Positions 1 to 8,548 of a stretch of 64,000 nt of DNA are shown one piece after another. Source of the DNA: Clostridium_AF sediminicola (GTDB taxonomy: Bacteria > Bacillota > Clostridia > Clostridiales > Clostridiaceae); contig NZ_BAABMF010000006.1 of NCBI RefSeq assembly GCF_050402865.1, positions 167,992-231,991 of the forward strand. The letters run 5' to 3'. The translations under genes and the position numbers were made by a program. Under the pieces are notes generated by a model. The model ran no database searches. It saw only the letters and a list, made by a program, of their open reading frames with translations, and had not been told where the DNA came from. The stretch's first letter is position 1; the number at the start of each line of letters is the position of its first letter.

Positions 1-636
1 AAAATATTTTTGGAACAATTCCTCTGGTAATTTCATCAAATCATTTACAGTATATATTCCTATTCCATTTAACTTTTGTGTAGATTTTTTACCTATCCCA
101 TAAATTTTTTTTATAGGCAATGGTAGTAATATATTTGGTATATCTTCTTTATTAATTACTTTTATACCATCAGGTTTATTCCAGTCAGATGCTAATTTTG
201 CAAGAAATTTATTGTATGATATCCCTACTGATATTGTAAGTCCAGTTTCCTTTTTAACTTTTCTTTTTATTAAATTAGCTACATTTATAGGTTCATCTTC
301 GATATTAGAAATATCAAGATATGCTTCATCAATTGATAATGGTTCTACCAAATCTGTTATACTATATAGTATTTTAAAAATCTGTGAAGAAACCTCTTTA
401 TACCTTTCAAATCTAACAGGTAAAAATATTCCAAAAGGACATTTCTGTTTTGCAATATAACCAGGCATAGCAGAATGTACTCCATACTTTCTAGCTTCGT
501 ATGAACAAGTAGTCACAACCCCTCTTTCACTACCACCACCTACTATTACAGGTTTACCTTTTAATTGTGGATTATCATTCTGCTCAACAGCTGCAAAGAA
601 TGCATCCATATCTACATGAATTATTGAACTATTCAT
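1..636 (-). CDS. dinB: DNA polymerase IV (Y-family), 3' part cut by window edge
   Basis: Error-prone translesion polymerase. The visible 212 codons hold the N-terminal palm motif HVDMDAFFAAVEQ (Asp9, Asp11) and the catalytic SIDEAYLD motif (Asp103, Glu104), both typical of DinB; the little-finger domain lies beyond position 1. Two adjacent ATGs exist (639 and 636). The second is preferred because the AAGGGG ribosome site is only 3 nt from the first but 6 nt from the second. A palindrome resembling a LexA box lies about 40 nt upstream, which fits SOS control. Family members have about 350-420 residues, so roughly half the gene is present. Confidence 0.93.
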   Translation of the reverse strand, partial: MNSSIIHVDMDAFFAAVEQNDNPQLKGKPVIVGGGSERGVVTTCSYEARKYGVHSAMPGYIAKQKCPFGIFLPVRFERYKEVSSQIFKILYSITDLVEPLSIDEAYLDISNIEDEPINVANLIKRKVKKETGLTISVGISYNKFLAKLASDWNKPDGIKVINKEDIPNILLPLPIKKIYGIGKKSTQKLNGIGIYTVNDLMKLPEELFQKYF

Positions 637-673
637 CATATACCCCTTATAACTAAATTTCTACCTTTTTATA

Positions 674-687
674 CGAATGTACATTCG
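674..687. promoter_or_regulatory. LexA (SOS) box candidate upstream of dinB
   Basis: Perfect 14-bp palindrome CGAATGTACATTCG, close to the Gram-positive LexA consensus CGAAC-N4-GTTCG. It sits between a weak -35 and a TATAAA -10 sequence for dinB on the minus strand, where a repressor would block RNA polymerase. Assignment rests on similarity and on dinB being a common SOS gene. Confidence 0.6.
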
Positions 688-725
688 CATCTTAATTGTA
701 TTTTATCACAAATACACAAAAAAAT

Positions 726-755
726 AAGGTAATACTTAAATTTAAGTATTACCTT
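726..755 (-). terminator. Terminator after the small membrane protein gene
   Basis: Perfect 15+15 bp inverted repeat (AAGGTAATACTTAAA and its complement) that begins at the stop codon of the gene at 755-1000 and is followed on the minus strand by a T-rich run. Confidence 0.75.
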
Positions 756-1000
756 TAAATATTTTTCTTTTTTAATTTGTATTCCTCTTCAGTGATTAAC
801 TTATGATTCTTCATCAATAATAATGTTTCATCATCTAAGTCTATATCTGATTCTAAAAAAGCTTTTTTATTAATAAAGTCTTTCTTTATTGTTTCATTGT
901 AAAATTCTTTTATTGCATTTTTTGCAGCATATTTCATCAAAAAATAAATTATAAAAATAATAAAAGCACTAAAAAATAGTATCCATAAAACGTCTTCCAT
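755..1000 (-). CDS. Small single-pass membrane protein with SHOCT-like tail
   Basis: Unassigned 81-residue protein. Residues about 4-24 are a hydrophobic membrane segment, followed by a charged helix and a C-terminal stretch (KLITEEEYKLKKK) that resembles the short SHOCT motif of oligomerising bacterial proteins. An upstream in-frame TTG would add five residues, but the GGAGG ribosome site overlaps it and is correctly spaced (9 nt) from the ATG at 1000, so that start was used. It is monocistronic, between dinB and a divergent plus-strand operon. No function is proposed. Confidence 0.7.
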   Translation of the reverse strand: MEDVLWILFFSAFIIFIIYFLMKYAAKNAIKEFYNETIKKDFINKKAFLESDIDLDDETLLLMKNHKLITEEEYKLKKKNI

Positions 1001-1061
1001 ATATAATTCCTCCAAAACCTTATATTTTTATGAAATTATTATAACATTTTTATCTTAACAC

Positions 1062-1089
1062 TTAAACTTTTAACCAATTATGCTATAAT
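1062..1089 (+). promoter_or_regulatory. Sigma-A promoter candidate for the DUF5685-dnaJ operon
   Basis: TTAAAC (-35), 16-nt spacer and a consensus TATAAT (-10) at 1084-1089, about 70 nt before the TTG start of the first gene. The -35 match is weak. Confidence 0.45.
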
Positions 1090-1158
1090 CAACTATAGGG
1101 TTGCTTAAGGATAAATTTAGTTTTGAATGTTAACATTATAATACAGAGGTGAAAACTA

Positions 1159-2040
1159 TTGTTTGGATACGTAACTCCATGTAAAATGGAGCTAAAGATA
1201 AAGGACTACGAAAAATTCAAAGCTTATTATTGTGGATTATGTATTTCAATAAAAAATCAGTTTGGTGAGATTCCTAGACTTGCTTTAAATTACGATATGA
1301 CTTTTTTGGCAATTCTTTTAGATTCATTATCAAATGAAAAAAATAAATATATAAAAAATAGATGTATCGCTCATCCTGTAAAACAAAGAGTGAAAGTTAT
1401 TGATTCCACTGCAATTGACTATGCAGCATTCTGTAATGTTGCTTTGTTTTATTATAAACTTCTAGACGACTTCAATGATGATAAATCCTTAAAAGCAAAA
1501 ATGAAATCAAGCTTTTTATATAAGTATTTGAAAAATTTAAATTGCAGTAGAAGTGAACAACTAGCCTTTATAGAAAAAAGATTAAAGGAATTAGACAGCT
1601 TAGAAAAAAAAAGTGCTAGTAAACTCTTAGATGAATTATCTCATCCTTTTGCTGATTTAACTGCTTATATTATTTCCAATTATATAGAAGATATCGAACT
1701 TAAATTTGATCTTTATTGGCTTGGATATAATCTTGGAAAATGGATATATATTATTGATGCCTTTGATGATTTAGAAGAAGATATGAAAGAAGGAAAATTT
1801 AATGCTATAGAGGCCTCTATGAACCATTCTAAGTTGCCTTTTGAACAGTTTAAAGATAATATAGAAAATAGAATTGATTTACTTCTTTGTGATTGTGCTA
1901 GAAACTGTTATGAAAATTTGAATAAATTACAAATAGAAAAAAATAAATTATTACTAGAAAATATCCTTCTTTTTGGATTACCAGAGAAAATGGATATAGT
2001 ATTTAAAAGGAGAGTAGATTCAAATGATAAATCCATATGA
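1159..2040 (+). CDS. DUF5685 family protein
   Basis: A 293-residue protein of unknown function. The N-terminus (FGYVTPCKMELK and AYYCGLC, giving a conserved Cys pattern) and the middle region (NVALFYYKLLDDFNDD) match what I know of DUF5685, a helical clostridial family often encoded before a DnaJ-domain protein. The start is TTG at 1159, 7 nt after a GAGGTG ribosome site; no ATG fits better. The stop overlaps the next gene by 17 nt, so the two are probably translationally coupled. The acidic DDLEED and DDF motifs could bind metal, but that is speculation. Confidence 0.8.
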   Translation: MFGYVTPCKMELKIKDYEKFKAYYCGLCISIKNQFGEIPRLALNYDMTFLAILLDSLSNEKNKYIKNRCIAHPVKQRVKVIDSTAIDYAAFCNVALFYYKLLDDFNDDKSLKAKMKSSFLYKYLKNLNCSRSEQLAFIEKRLKELDSLEKKSASKLLDELSHPFADLTAYIISNYIEDIELKFDLYWLGYNLGKWIYIIDAFDDLEEDMKEGKFNAIEASMNHSKLPFEQFKDNIENRIDLLLCDCARNCYENLNKLQIEKNKLLLENILLFGLPEKMDIVFKRRVDSNDKSI

Positions 2041-2623
2041 AGTAATTGGAGTAAAAGAAAACGCTACAATTGACGAAATAAAGAAAGCATATAGACAACA
2101 AGCAAGAAAATATCATCCTGACCAATACGGAGACAATCCACTAAAAAATCTTGCAGAGGATAAAATGAAAGAATTAAATGAAGCATACGACTATTTAATG
2201 AAAAATCAAGCTTCTAAAGGTTCTTCTAATAATTATAGTTCAAATAATAACTCTCAATCAGGCTATGACTATAATAGAATTAGAATGGACATAAGATCAG
2301 GAAATCTTGCAGGTGCAGAGGCAACTTTGAATAATATTAAAATTCATGATGCAGAATGGAACTACTTAATGGGTTTAATATATATTCAAAAAGGATGGCA
2401 AGATGCAGGATTTAAATATGTATCTACTGCTGCTAGAATGGCTCCAAGTAACCAAGAATATAGAGATACACTTAACTTTATAAATAAAAGGAATACAAAT
2501 TATAGACAGCAGTATTATGGCCAAAGAGGTGGAGATGTAGATTTTTGTAATGTTTGTTTAAATTTATGGTGCCTTGATTCAATCTGTGAATGTTTTGGAG
2601 GAGATTTAATAGGATGTTGTTAA
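2024..2623 (+). CDS. DnaJ-domain protein with Cys-rich C-terminus
   Basis: J-domain co-chaperone-like protein, 199 residues. Residues 1-65 form a J domain with the HPD motif (YHPDQYG) that stimulates DnaK ATPase. A Ser/Asn-rich linker follows, then a TPR-like helical part (about 85-150), and a C-terminus with seven Cys in the last 26 residues (FCNVCLNLWCLDSICECFGG). It is not DnaJ itself: the zinc-finger and substrate domains are absent. It overlaps the DUF5685 gene and is followed 12 nt later by a membrane protein gene, so the three genes form one operon. The Cys cluster suggests membrane attachment or metal binding; neither can be shown here. Confidence 0.88.
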   Translation: MINPYEVIGVKENATIDEIKKAYRQQARKYHPDQYGDNPLKNLAEDKMKELNEAYDYLMKNQASKGSSNNYSSNNNSQSGYDYNRIRMDIRSGNLAGAEATLNNIKIHDAEWNYLMGLIYIQKGWQDAGFKYVSTAARMAPSNQEYRDTLNFINKRNTNYRQQYYGQRGGDVDFCNVCLNLWCLDSICECFGGDLIGCC

Positions 2624-2635
2624 AGGAGTGAAAAT

Positions 2636-3145
2636 ATGAGTAAATCTTCAAATATTGCAAAAGGTGGTTTATTTACTGGACTTAGCATTATATTTATATA
2701 TCTTAGTTCAATAATACCAACAAATAAAATTGCATTACTAGCTGCAGCATCATTTGTTATCCCAATATCTATTTTGGCTATAGGTATAAAAATGGCATTT
2801 GTAGAATATTTAGCTGTTAGTATTTTAGGTTTTTTCTTAATTCCTTCAAAAGGTATAGCTTTATCTTATATATTATTTTTCGGATTATACGGATTTGTAA
2901 AACTATATACTGAAAAAATAAGAAAAGCTCCATTAGAGATACTCATAAAACTCTTATTCTTTAATACTATAGTAGCTATTAGTGCTTTTTTATACACTCA
3001 ACTTTTTGCTGAAATGATAGATTTTGAGCGCTTTAGAAATGCCTTAGTTCCAACAATATTAATATTTGAAGTAGCTTTTATTGCCTATGATTATTTAGTA
3101 ACTCTCTTGATACAATACTATTTGAAATTAAAAATCAAAAATTGA
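2636..3145 (+). CDS. Integral membrane protein, ECF S-component-like
   Basis: A 169-residue hydrophobic protein with about five membrane segments and almost no long loops. Size and the pattern of N-terminal segment, short amphipathic stretch (IPTNKIALLAAASF) and later helices resemble substrate-binding S components of ECF vitamin transporters, but no diagnostic motif is present, so function is unassigned. It starts with ATG after AAGGAGTG, 12 nt behind the DnaJ-domain gene, and is the last gene of the operon. Confidence 0.65.
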   Translation: MSKSSNIAKGGLFTGLSIIFIYLSSIIPTNKIALLAAASFVIPISILAIGIKMAFVEYLAVSILGFFLIPSKGIALSYILFFGLYGFVKLYTEKIRKAPLEILIKLLFFNTIVAISAFLYTQLFAEMIDFERFRNALVPTILIFEVAFIAYDYLVTLLIQYYLKLKIKN

Positions 3146-3158
3146 TAATTTTATCAAC

Positions 3159-3188
3159 AGGAGCGGATGTCCTAAGACCTACGCTCCA
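3159..3188. terminator. Possible bidirectional hairpin between convergent genes
   Basis: GGAGCG and CGCTCC arms enclose a second GTC/GAC stem. It lies between the ends of the convergent membrane protein and adenine deaminase genes. There is no good T-run on either side, so terminator activity is uncertain. Confidence 0.35.
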
Positions 3189-3199
3189 TAACTTACAGG

Positions 3200-4930
3200 T
3201 TAAATAATACCAATATCAATAAATTTAAATTCAGTTACATCAAATAAACCTTTATCTGTAACTTTAATTTCAGGAATGACCGGTAAGGCTAAAAATGCAA
3301 GTGTCATAAATGGATCTAATTCTTTATTAACACCTAATTTTACATAAGCTATTTCTAACATTTTACCTAATTTATCTCTTACCTCTTCCATTGATTTGTC
3401 TGAAATAAGTCCAGCAATAGGTAATTCCAAGGTTTGTAAAACTTCACCATTAGATACTATAGTTATTCCTCCCCCAATTCGGATAACTTCATTAATCGCA
3501 GTATAGATGTCTTTATCATTATCACCTATTATAACTATATTGTGAGAATCATTAGCTACCGTGGATGCTATCGCTCCCCCTTTAAGTTTAAAATTTTCAA
3601 CTAATCCAAATCCTATATTTCCTGTTGCTTTATGCCTTTCCACCACAAGGATTTTTAAGATATCCTGATCTTTATTAACTGTAAATATTCCCCCATCATC
3701 GATATTAACTTTACGAACTACCTTTTTAGTTAATATACTATGAGGTATTAATTTCATCACATTTGCAGTATCAGAATTTAGTTTTATTTTCAAATCATTA
3801 ATTGTTACTTCTTTTGCATTAACGGTGCCGACCACTTCAGAACTTAGTTTGGTTTCTATATCAAATAATGGTTTACTATTTTCTGCAACAACCTTTCCCT
3901 TTTTAAAAACTTTTAATATATTGAAAGCTTTAAGATTATCAATAACTATTAAATCTGCAATATAGCCAGGAGCAATAGCACCCCTGTTCTTTAATCCATA
4001 ACACTCACATGCATTTAATGATCCCATTCTTATTGCAGCAATAGGATCTATTCCATTTTTTATAGCTAGACGAACATTGTTGTCTATATGTCCATCTTTT
4101 AGTATCCCTTCTGGATGTTTATCATCTGTACAAAACATACATCTTCTTTCATTTTGAGGAGTTACTGCTTTAATTAATACCTCTAAATTTCTAGCAGCTG
4201 TACCTTCCCTTATTAAAACATACATTCCTCTTCTTAACCTATCTAGCATCTCTTCTATTGAAGAGCATTCATGATCAGTTTTTACCCCTGCAATAACATA
4301 AGCATTTAAATCTTTATCTGAAATTTCAGGCCCATGTCCATCAACTATTTTCCCATGTCTTTGAGCTAATAATAATTTATCAATAATTTTGATATTACCT
4401 TCAATAACACCAGGGTAATTCATAAGTTCTCCTAGACCTAACACTCTATTGTTTGTTATAAGTTCCTTATAATCATCTGCTTCCAGTACTGCTCCTGAAT
4501 TTTCAAAAGGCGTTGCAGGCACACATGATGGAAGCATAAAGAAAACATCCAAAGGAAGTTCTTTACTATTATTTATCATGAATTCAATTCCTTTAACACC
4601 ACATACATTAGCTATTTCATGAGGATCGGTTATTATGGTTGTTGTACCTCTTGGAACAACTGCTCTAGCAAATTGATTTGGTGTTACCATTGTCGATTCA
4701 ATATGAACATGTCCATCAACCAACCCGGGTGAAATATATTGACCTTCAATATCAATTTCAGTTTCACCTGTATATCTTCCTACTCCAATAATTACTCCTT
4801 TATCTATTGCTATATCTCCTTCAATAACTTCATTGGAGAATACATTTACAACCTTACAATTCTTCAGTACTAATTCTATTTTTTTTCTTCCAGCTGCTAA
4901 GTCAATCATATTTTTGATATTTTTTTTCAT
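3200..4930 (-). CDS. ade: Adenine deaminase
   Basis: Deaminates adenine to hypoxanthine with release of ammonia (purine salvage). The 576-residue protein has the amidohydrolase metal motif GLVDGHVHIEST (His74, His76), the later HGPEI and DHECS segments and a CTDDKHPEG motif, with the C-terminal domain of the Ade family (usual length about 570-600). An upstream in-frame ATG would add 16 residues, but AGGAGGAAG stands 5 nt before the ATG at 4930 and fixes the start. Expression is probably controlled by the adenine-type purine riboswitch directly upstream, which gives a feed-forward response to its own substrate. Confidence 0.95.
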   Translation of the reverse strand: MKKNIKNMIDLAAGRKKIELVLKNCKVVNVFSNEVIEGDIAIDKGVIIGVGRYTGETEIDIEGQYISPGLVDGHVHIESTMVTPNQFARAVVPRGTTTIITDPHEIANVCGVKGIEFMINNSKELPLDVFFMLPSCVPATPFENSGAVLEADDYKELITNNRVLGLGELMNYPGVIEGNIKIIDKLLLAQRHGKIVDGHGPEISDKDLNAYVIAGVKTDHECSSIEEMLDRLRRGMYVLIREGTAARNLEVLIKAVTPQNERRCMFCTDDKHPEGILKDGHIDNNVRLAIKNGIDPIAAIRMGSLNACECYGLKNRGAIAPGYIADLIVIDNLKAFNILKVFKKGKVVAENSKPLFDIETKLSSEVVGTVNAKEVTINDLKIKLNSDTANVMKLIPHSILTKKVVRKVNIDDGGIFTVNKDQDILKILVVERHKATGNIGFGLVENFKLKGGAIASTVANDSHNIVIIGDNDKDIYTAINEVIRIGGGITIVSNGEVLQTLELPIAGLISDKSMEEVRDKLGKMLEIAYVKLGVNKELDPFMTLAFLALPVIPEIKVTDKGLFDVTEFKFIDIGII

Positions 4931-4996
4931 TAACTCTTCCTCCTTCATTAATTTTATTGAAATGACCTTATCTATCAAAAGAACTTATAAATCAAA

Positions 4997-5052
4997 AATT
5001 CCTGCTTACGAAGAAAATACACATAGCGTATCTTCTTCGTAAGCAGGAATTA
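4997..5052 (-). terminator. Expression-platform terminator of the purine riboswitch
   Basis: Very long hairpin: about 24 nt from the aptamer's 3' half pair with a downstream copy across a short loop, followed on the minus strand by TTTTTGATTT. It contains the 3' strands of aptamer helices P1 and P3, so aptamer and terminator are mutually exclusive. Ligand binding would therefore prevent termination (an ON switch). Confidence 0.85.
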
Positions 5053-5105
5053 TAAGGTTCCTGGTAGACACTCCCAAACCATATCATTGGGATTATACGA
5101 AGATA
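5033..5105 (-). ncRNA. Purine riboswitch aptamer, adenine type
   Basis: Matches the purine aptamer in order on the minus strand: P1 5' strand TTCGTATAAT, P2 with loop TGATATGG, the core GTGTCTACC (usually GTTTCTACC), P3 with loop CCTTATAA, then P1 3' strand UUACGAA. The specificity base just before the P1 3' strand (equivalent of position 74) is U by alignment with the well-known add aptamer, which indicates adenine and not guanine recognition. The equivalent of A73 is C and of U48 is G, both deviations from consensus. It lies directly upstream of adenine deaminase. Confidence 0.9.
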
Positions 5106-5195
5106 TTATATTCAATTAAATTTTATCATATTCCTTTTTTAATTAATTAACTATGAATTTATTATATCAGCTCATCTGCCAATGTCAATTAAATA

Positions 5196-5702
5196 CTATT
5201 CTTCTATCAAGTATGAAGAAACTACTTCTCCATAAAACATTACATGAAAATCATTATCACTATACTTAGCCTTTTTAATATCTTTATCAAGTGTTGCAGG
5301 TTCCATTACTTGCTTATATACAACTTTACACTCATAATGAAGCTCACAATCTTCAATAACAGGCGTATCTACTTTTTTACCGGGTCTTAATGTTAATCCA
5401 CACTCTTTAAACTTATCAAACTCTCTACCAGATTTTGTTCCACAAAAGGCAAGAGCTTTAGATAAATTATTTTTTAAAGGAACACTTACTGTAAATTCAT
5501 TAGCATTCTCCATTAATTCATATGTGTATCTAGAAAACCTAACTAGAACAGTAAAAATAGGTTTCATCCAAATAACCCCAAGACTTCCCCATCCAATAGT
5601 CATAGTATTAATTTCTTCCCCATTTTTTACTGTTAAAAATGCACCTTTTGGTAATTGTTCCATTAGTTCAGTACTATATTCGTTATATTTCATTTCTTTC
5701 AT
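5196..5702 (-). CDS. Flavin reductase-like / flavoredoxin family protein
   Basis: A 168-residue single-domain protein of the FMN-binding split-barrel family. The MTIGWGSLGVIW motif and the FTVLVRFSRYTYELM segment are typical of clostridial flavin reductase-like (flavoredoxin) proteins that bind FMN and serve as electron carriers or NAD(P)H-flavin oxidoreductases. The start ATG at 5702 follows GGGGAGA. It is monocistronic. The natural partner cannot be inferred from the neighbours. Confidence 0.85.
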   Translation of the reverse strand: MKEMKYNEYSTELMEQLPKGAFLTVKNGEEINTMTIGWGSLGVIWMKPIFTVLVRFSRYTYELMENANEFTVSVPLKNNLSKALAFCGTKSGREFDKFKECGLTLRPGKKVDTPVIEDCELHYECKVVYKQVMEPATLDKDIKKAKYSDNDFHVMFYGEVVSSYLIEE

Positions 5703-5909
5703 TATAATCTCCCCTTTTTATTTTTTGTTAATGAAAAGTGAATTCATTACCAATATTATACCATATTCTATTATATTCAATTGAGCAATATATAAAAATC
5801 AATATATAAGCTAATAATTAACAAAAGTGACACATGATTGACATAAAAAAGTATTATTATGTATATATAGAAATAAATAAAATGATATCTATCCCCCTAT
5901 ATTTGTTTT

Positions 5910-5936
5910 AAAGCCAGCCTATAGTAGGTTGGCTTT
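5910..5936. terminator. Bidirectional terminator hairpin
   Basis: AAAGCCAGCCTA and TAGGTTGGCTTT arms around a 3-nt loop, with T-rich sequence on the plus side and a weaker run on the minus side. It lies just after the end of the patatin gene on the minus strand. Confidence 0.7.
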
Positions 5937-5949
5937 GTTGTTTCACTCC

Positions 5950-6828
5950 TTAAGCATCTATCAGTATTCTTTCATCATCAAAAATAAATTCATTTAGTAC
6001 ATCACTAATTGTTTCAGTATCATCATATCCCATATCATACAAAGCATTTAATTTATCCTTATTTTTCTCAATTCTACTTACATTTACGGGATGAGATGGC
6101 GTTATAACTATAACTTTCCCTATTTTCTCTAGTTTTTCTATGTAATCCAAAGTTTCATTATAAACTTTATACCTATTCATTAGTGCATCTACTAAGTTAG
6201 GATATTTTTGATAAAATATGCTTGCAATTTTTCTATGTTTAAATGGCTGTTTTCTATACCCCTTATTTCTAGTAAGTACTATTACTGCTTTATCATACCC
6301 ATCCTCAAATGCTTTTTTAATTGGTATAGAATCTGCAATACCTCCATCTAAGAGATTCTTATTGTTTACATTAGCTATTGGCGCAACAAAAGGCAAACTA
6401 ATAGAGGCTCTTACAATATCAAAGAAATCTCTTTCATAATTACTTTTATCAAAATAAAAAGCTTTACCCGTTTCACAATCTGTGGTCACTACTTTAAAAG
6501 TAGTATCTGAATTTAAAAATGTCTCAAAATCAAACGGAGTTAAGTTATTAGGGATTTCATTAAAAATAAAATCCATTCCAAAAATACTCTTATTCCTGAT
6601 AAGTCCTTTATAACTTAAATATCTATCATCATTTACATATTCTATATTTACTATTTTATTTCTACCCCTTTGATTTGATATGAAAGAACAAGCATTACAA
6701 GCACCTGCTGAAACACCTATAACATATGGAAACTGTATATTATTATCCATAAAATAATCTAAAACTCCAGATGTATATACTCCTCTCATACCTCCACCTT
6801 CAAGAACCAATGCTATCTTATTGTTCAT
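5950..6828 (-). CDS. Patatin-like phospholipase
   Basis: Serine acyl hydrolase, 292 residues. The catalytic signatures are present: oxyanion motif LEGGGMRG, nucleophile elbow GVSAG and the DGG dyad Asp (LLDGGIADS). Family members hydrolyse lipid acyl esters; the physiological lipid is unknown here. The ATG at 6828 was chosen because a GAGGG site stands 5 nt upstream; an upstream ATG would add 12 residues that look non-conserved. There is no signal peptide, so the enzyme is cytoplasmic. Confidence 0.92.
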   Translation of the reverse strand: MNNKIALVLEGGGMRGVYTSGVLDYFMDNNIQFPYVIGVSAGACNACSFISNQRGRNKIVNIEYVNDDRYLSYKGLIRNKSIFGMDFIFNEIPNNLTPFDFETFLNSDTTFKVVTTDCETGKAFYFDKSNYERDFFDIVRASISLPFVAPIANVNNKNLLDGGIADSIPIKKAFEDGYDKAVIVLTRNKGYRKQPFKHRKIASIFYQKYPNLVDALMNRYKVYNETLDYIEKLEKIGKVIVITPSHPVNVSRIEKNKDKLNALYDMGYDDTETISDVLNEFIFDDERILIDA

Positions 6829-6931
6829 TAAATCCCTCTTTTCATTTTCAATATTTCTTGGCATTTTATATTATTTATATCACATCTAAATTTTATTCAC
6901 ATTAAAACAAATGAAAATTAATAGTTTATTA

Positions 6932-6963
6932 ACAAAAACTCCCATTCACATGAATAGGAGTTT
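6932..6963 (-). terminator. Terminator after the MFS transporter gene
   Basis: ACTCCTATTCA and TGAATGGGAGT arms followed by TTTTTGTT on the minus strand, just after the stop codon at 6967-6969. Confidence 0.75.
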
Positions 6964-6966
6964 ATT

Positions 6967-8232
6967 TTATATTTCTTTACATAATTCTTGAGTATCTTGA
7001 GCTTCTAAAGTTTCTTTCTTATCAATAAATGCCATAGCTATTGTAGAGATTATCATCACAATTCCTATATATCTCCAAGCCATTTCCATGGATGAATATT
7101 TTAGCACATACCCTATTACAAAAGGGCTAACAGTATGACCAGCTCCCATAATTAAAGGTAACACTGCATTCATTCTTCCTCTATGCGACGCTGGCGTATG
7201 ATTTGCTAAAAATGGCATTAAACTAATAGTAATTATAATTTCACCTATAGTAAATATTAATACAGATGTAAAAAATGCACCTTTAGTACTTATGAAACCA
7301 AGCATTCCAAAACCTACAGCATATAATATTCCTCCTACTACAATCCTTCTTATATTTTTTATTTTCATTAATAAAGTTGTAAGGATAGGAGTAAATGCTA
7401 TAACTATCAATCCATTAAAACTTCCCATTTTTCCATAAATCTTTGCTCCTTCATTGATAAAATTATGTTCTACATGAAGAGGCATAAGGAATCCCCATTG
7501 TGCATAAACAAAATAGTATCCTAAAGCTGCTAAAGCAAAGAATACTAAAATTGGCCTATCTAGTAAAACTCCAAGTATAGAGCCATCTTCTCTTTTTTCC
7601 AACTCTCGATCATTATCAAGTTTTTCCTCTGTTTTATGAATAGTTTCTTTTATAAATATAGCAATTAAAGACAATGCAATAAAAGCTGTCACTGCATCTC
7701 CTATGAACAACCACCTTAAATGATTTTCAAATAGCATACCTCCAATTAGTGGACCCACCGCAAAACCTAGGTTAAATCCCATATAAGATAATGAATACGA
7801 TGCATCTCTATTTTCAGGAGTAGTTAAATCTGCAATAATAGTTCCATAACATGGTTCACACACCCCTGCAAAGAATCCTGACAAAATTAATAAGTATATT
7901 ATTTCTGTATGATTCACAAAAATTGCACATAATATATAACAACTTATAGATAAGAAATTAAATATAACTAATACTCTTTTTCTGCCAAAAGTATCAATTA
8001 ACTTTCCACCTATTAATCCTGCAACCCCCATTGCTATTCCAGCTACCAAAACCCAAAGTCCTGTCTCTTCTTTAGTAAATCCTAGTTTCTTTGTTAAAAT
8101 CAATGTTAACAAAGGATATACAAAAGCACCAACTGCATTTACTACATGAGCAATAAACAAAATATATATTTCTTTTGGAAGCCCTTCATAAGGCGTCATA
8201 ACATTTTTAATCTTTTTAGAATACTTCTTCAT
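6967..8232 (-). CDS. MFS multidrug-type efflux transporter
   Basis: A 421-residue major facilitator with about twelve membrane helices. The signature loop GKLIDTFGRKRVL between helices 2 and 3 and the helix 5 stretch GFNLGFAVGPLIGG (motif C type) place it among proton-driven drug:H+ antiporters. A central charged loop (about residues 195-215) separates the two six-helix halves. The start at 8232 (AAGAAGG, 7 nt before ATG) is preferred to an ATG six codons upstream that lacks a ribosome site. Substrate unknown. Confidence 0.87.
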   Translation of the reverse strand: MKKYSKKIKNVMTPYEGLPKEIYILFIAHVVNAVGAFVYPLLTLILTKKLGFTKEETGLWVLVAGIAMGVAGLIGGKLIDTFGRKRVLVIFNFLSISCYILCAIFVNHTEIIYLLILSGFFAGVCEPCYGTIIADLTTPENRDASYSLSYMGFNLGFAVGPLIGGMLFENHLRWLFIGDAVTAFIALSLIAIFIKETIHKTEEKLDNDRELEKREDGSILGVLLDRPILVFFALAALGYYFVYAQWGFLMPLHVEHNFINEGAKIYGKMGSFNGLIVIAFTPILTTLLMKIKNIRRIVVGGILYAVGFGMLGFISTKGAFFTSVLIFTIGEIIITISLMPFLANHTPASHRGRMNAVLPLIMGAGHTVSPFVIGYVLKYSSMEMAWRYIGIVMIISTIAMAFIDKKETLEAQDTQELCKEI

Positions 8233-8400
8233 TTCTTTACCTTCTTTCATTTCCGACTTTCAAAACCTGCATATAAAGATAAACCATACGAAAACTTAAT
8301 TTATTCATTTACAAAATATCAAAATTTTGCGAATTATAGACTTGAATAAATTAATAATTGAAGTAGTTTATCTATAAATTAATTCATAGAGCAAAAAATA

Positions 8401-8430
8401 AAGTCACTCTGTCTAAAGACATAGTGACTT
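8401..8430. terminator. Bidirectional terminator hairpin
   Basis: AAGTCACT and AGTGACTT arms enclosing an inner GTCT/AGAC stem, with T-runs on both strands. Second terminator behind the small peptide gene. Confidence 0.6.
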
Positions 8431-8487
8431 TTTAAATAATTCGTTTATTTTTCTATCAATTTTAAATAATAGTATAGAAAATAAAAA

Positions 8488-8509
8488 GCCACAGGTAACA
8501 ACCTGTGGC
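8488..8509 (-). terminator. Terminator of the small peptide gene
   Basis: GCCACAGGT and ACCTGTGGC perfect 9-bp stem with a 4-nt loop, followed on the minus strand by TTTTTATTTT, 40 nt after the 30-codon ORF. Confidence 0.85.
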
Positions 8510-8548
8510 ATATATTATACAAATTAAAATTTTACTCTATTATTAGAA

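Larger units (their letters stand above)
8233..8548. other. Intergenic region between MFS gene and small peptide gene
   Basis: No ORF with a ribosome site was found in these 316 bases. It contains the two hairpins listed separately (8401-8430 and 8488-8509) and AT-rich sequence that probably carries the MFS promoter. Confidence 0.5.
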
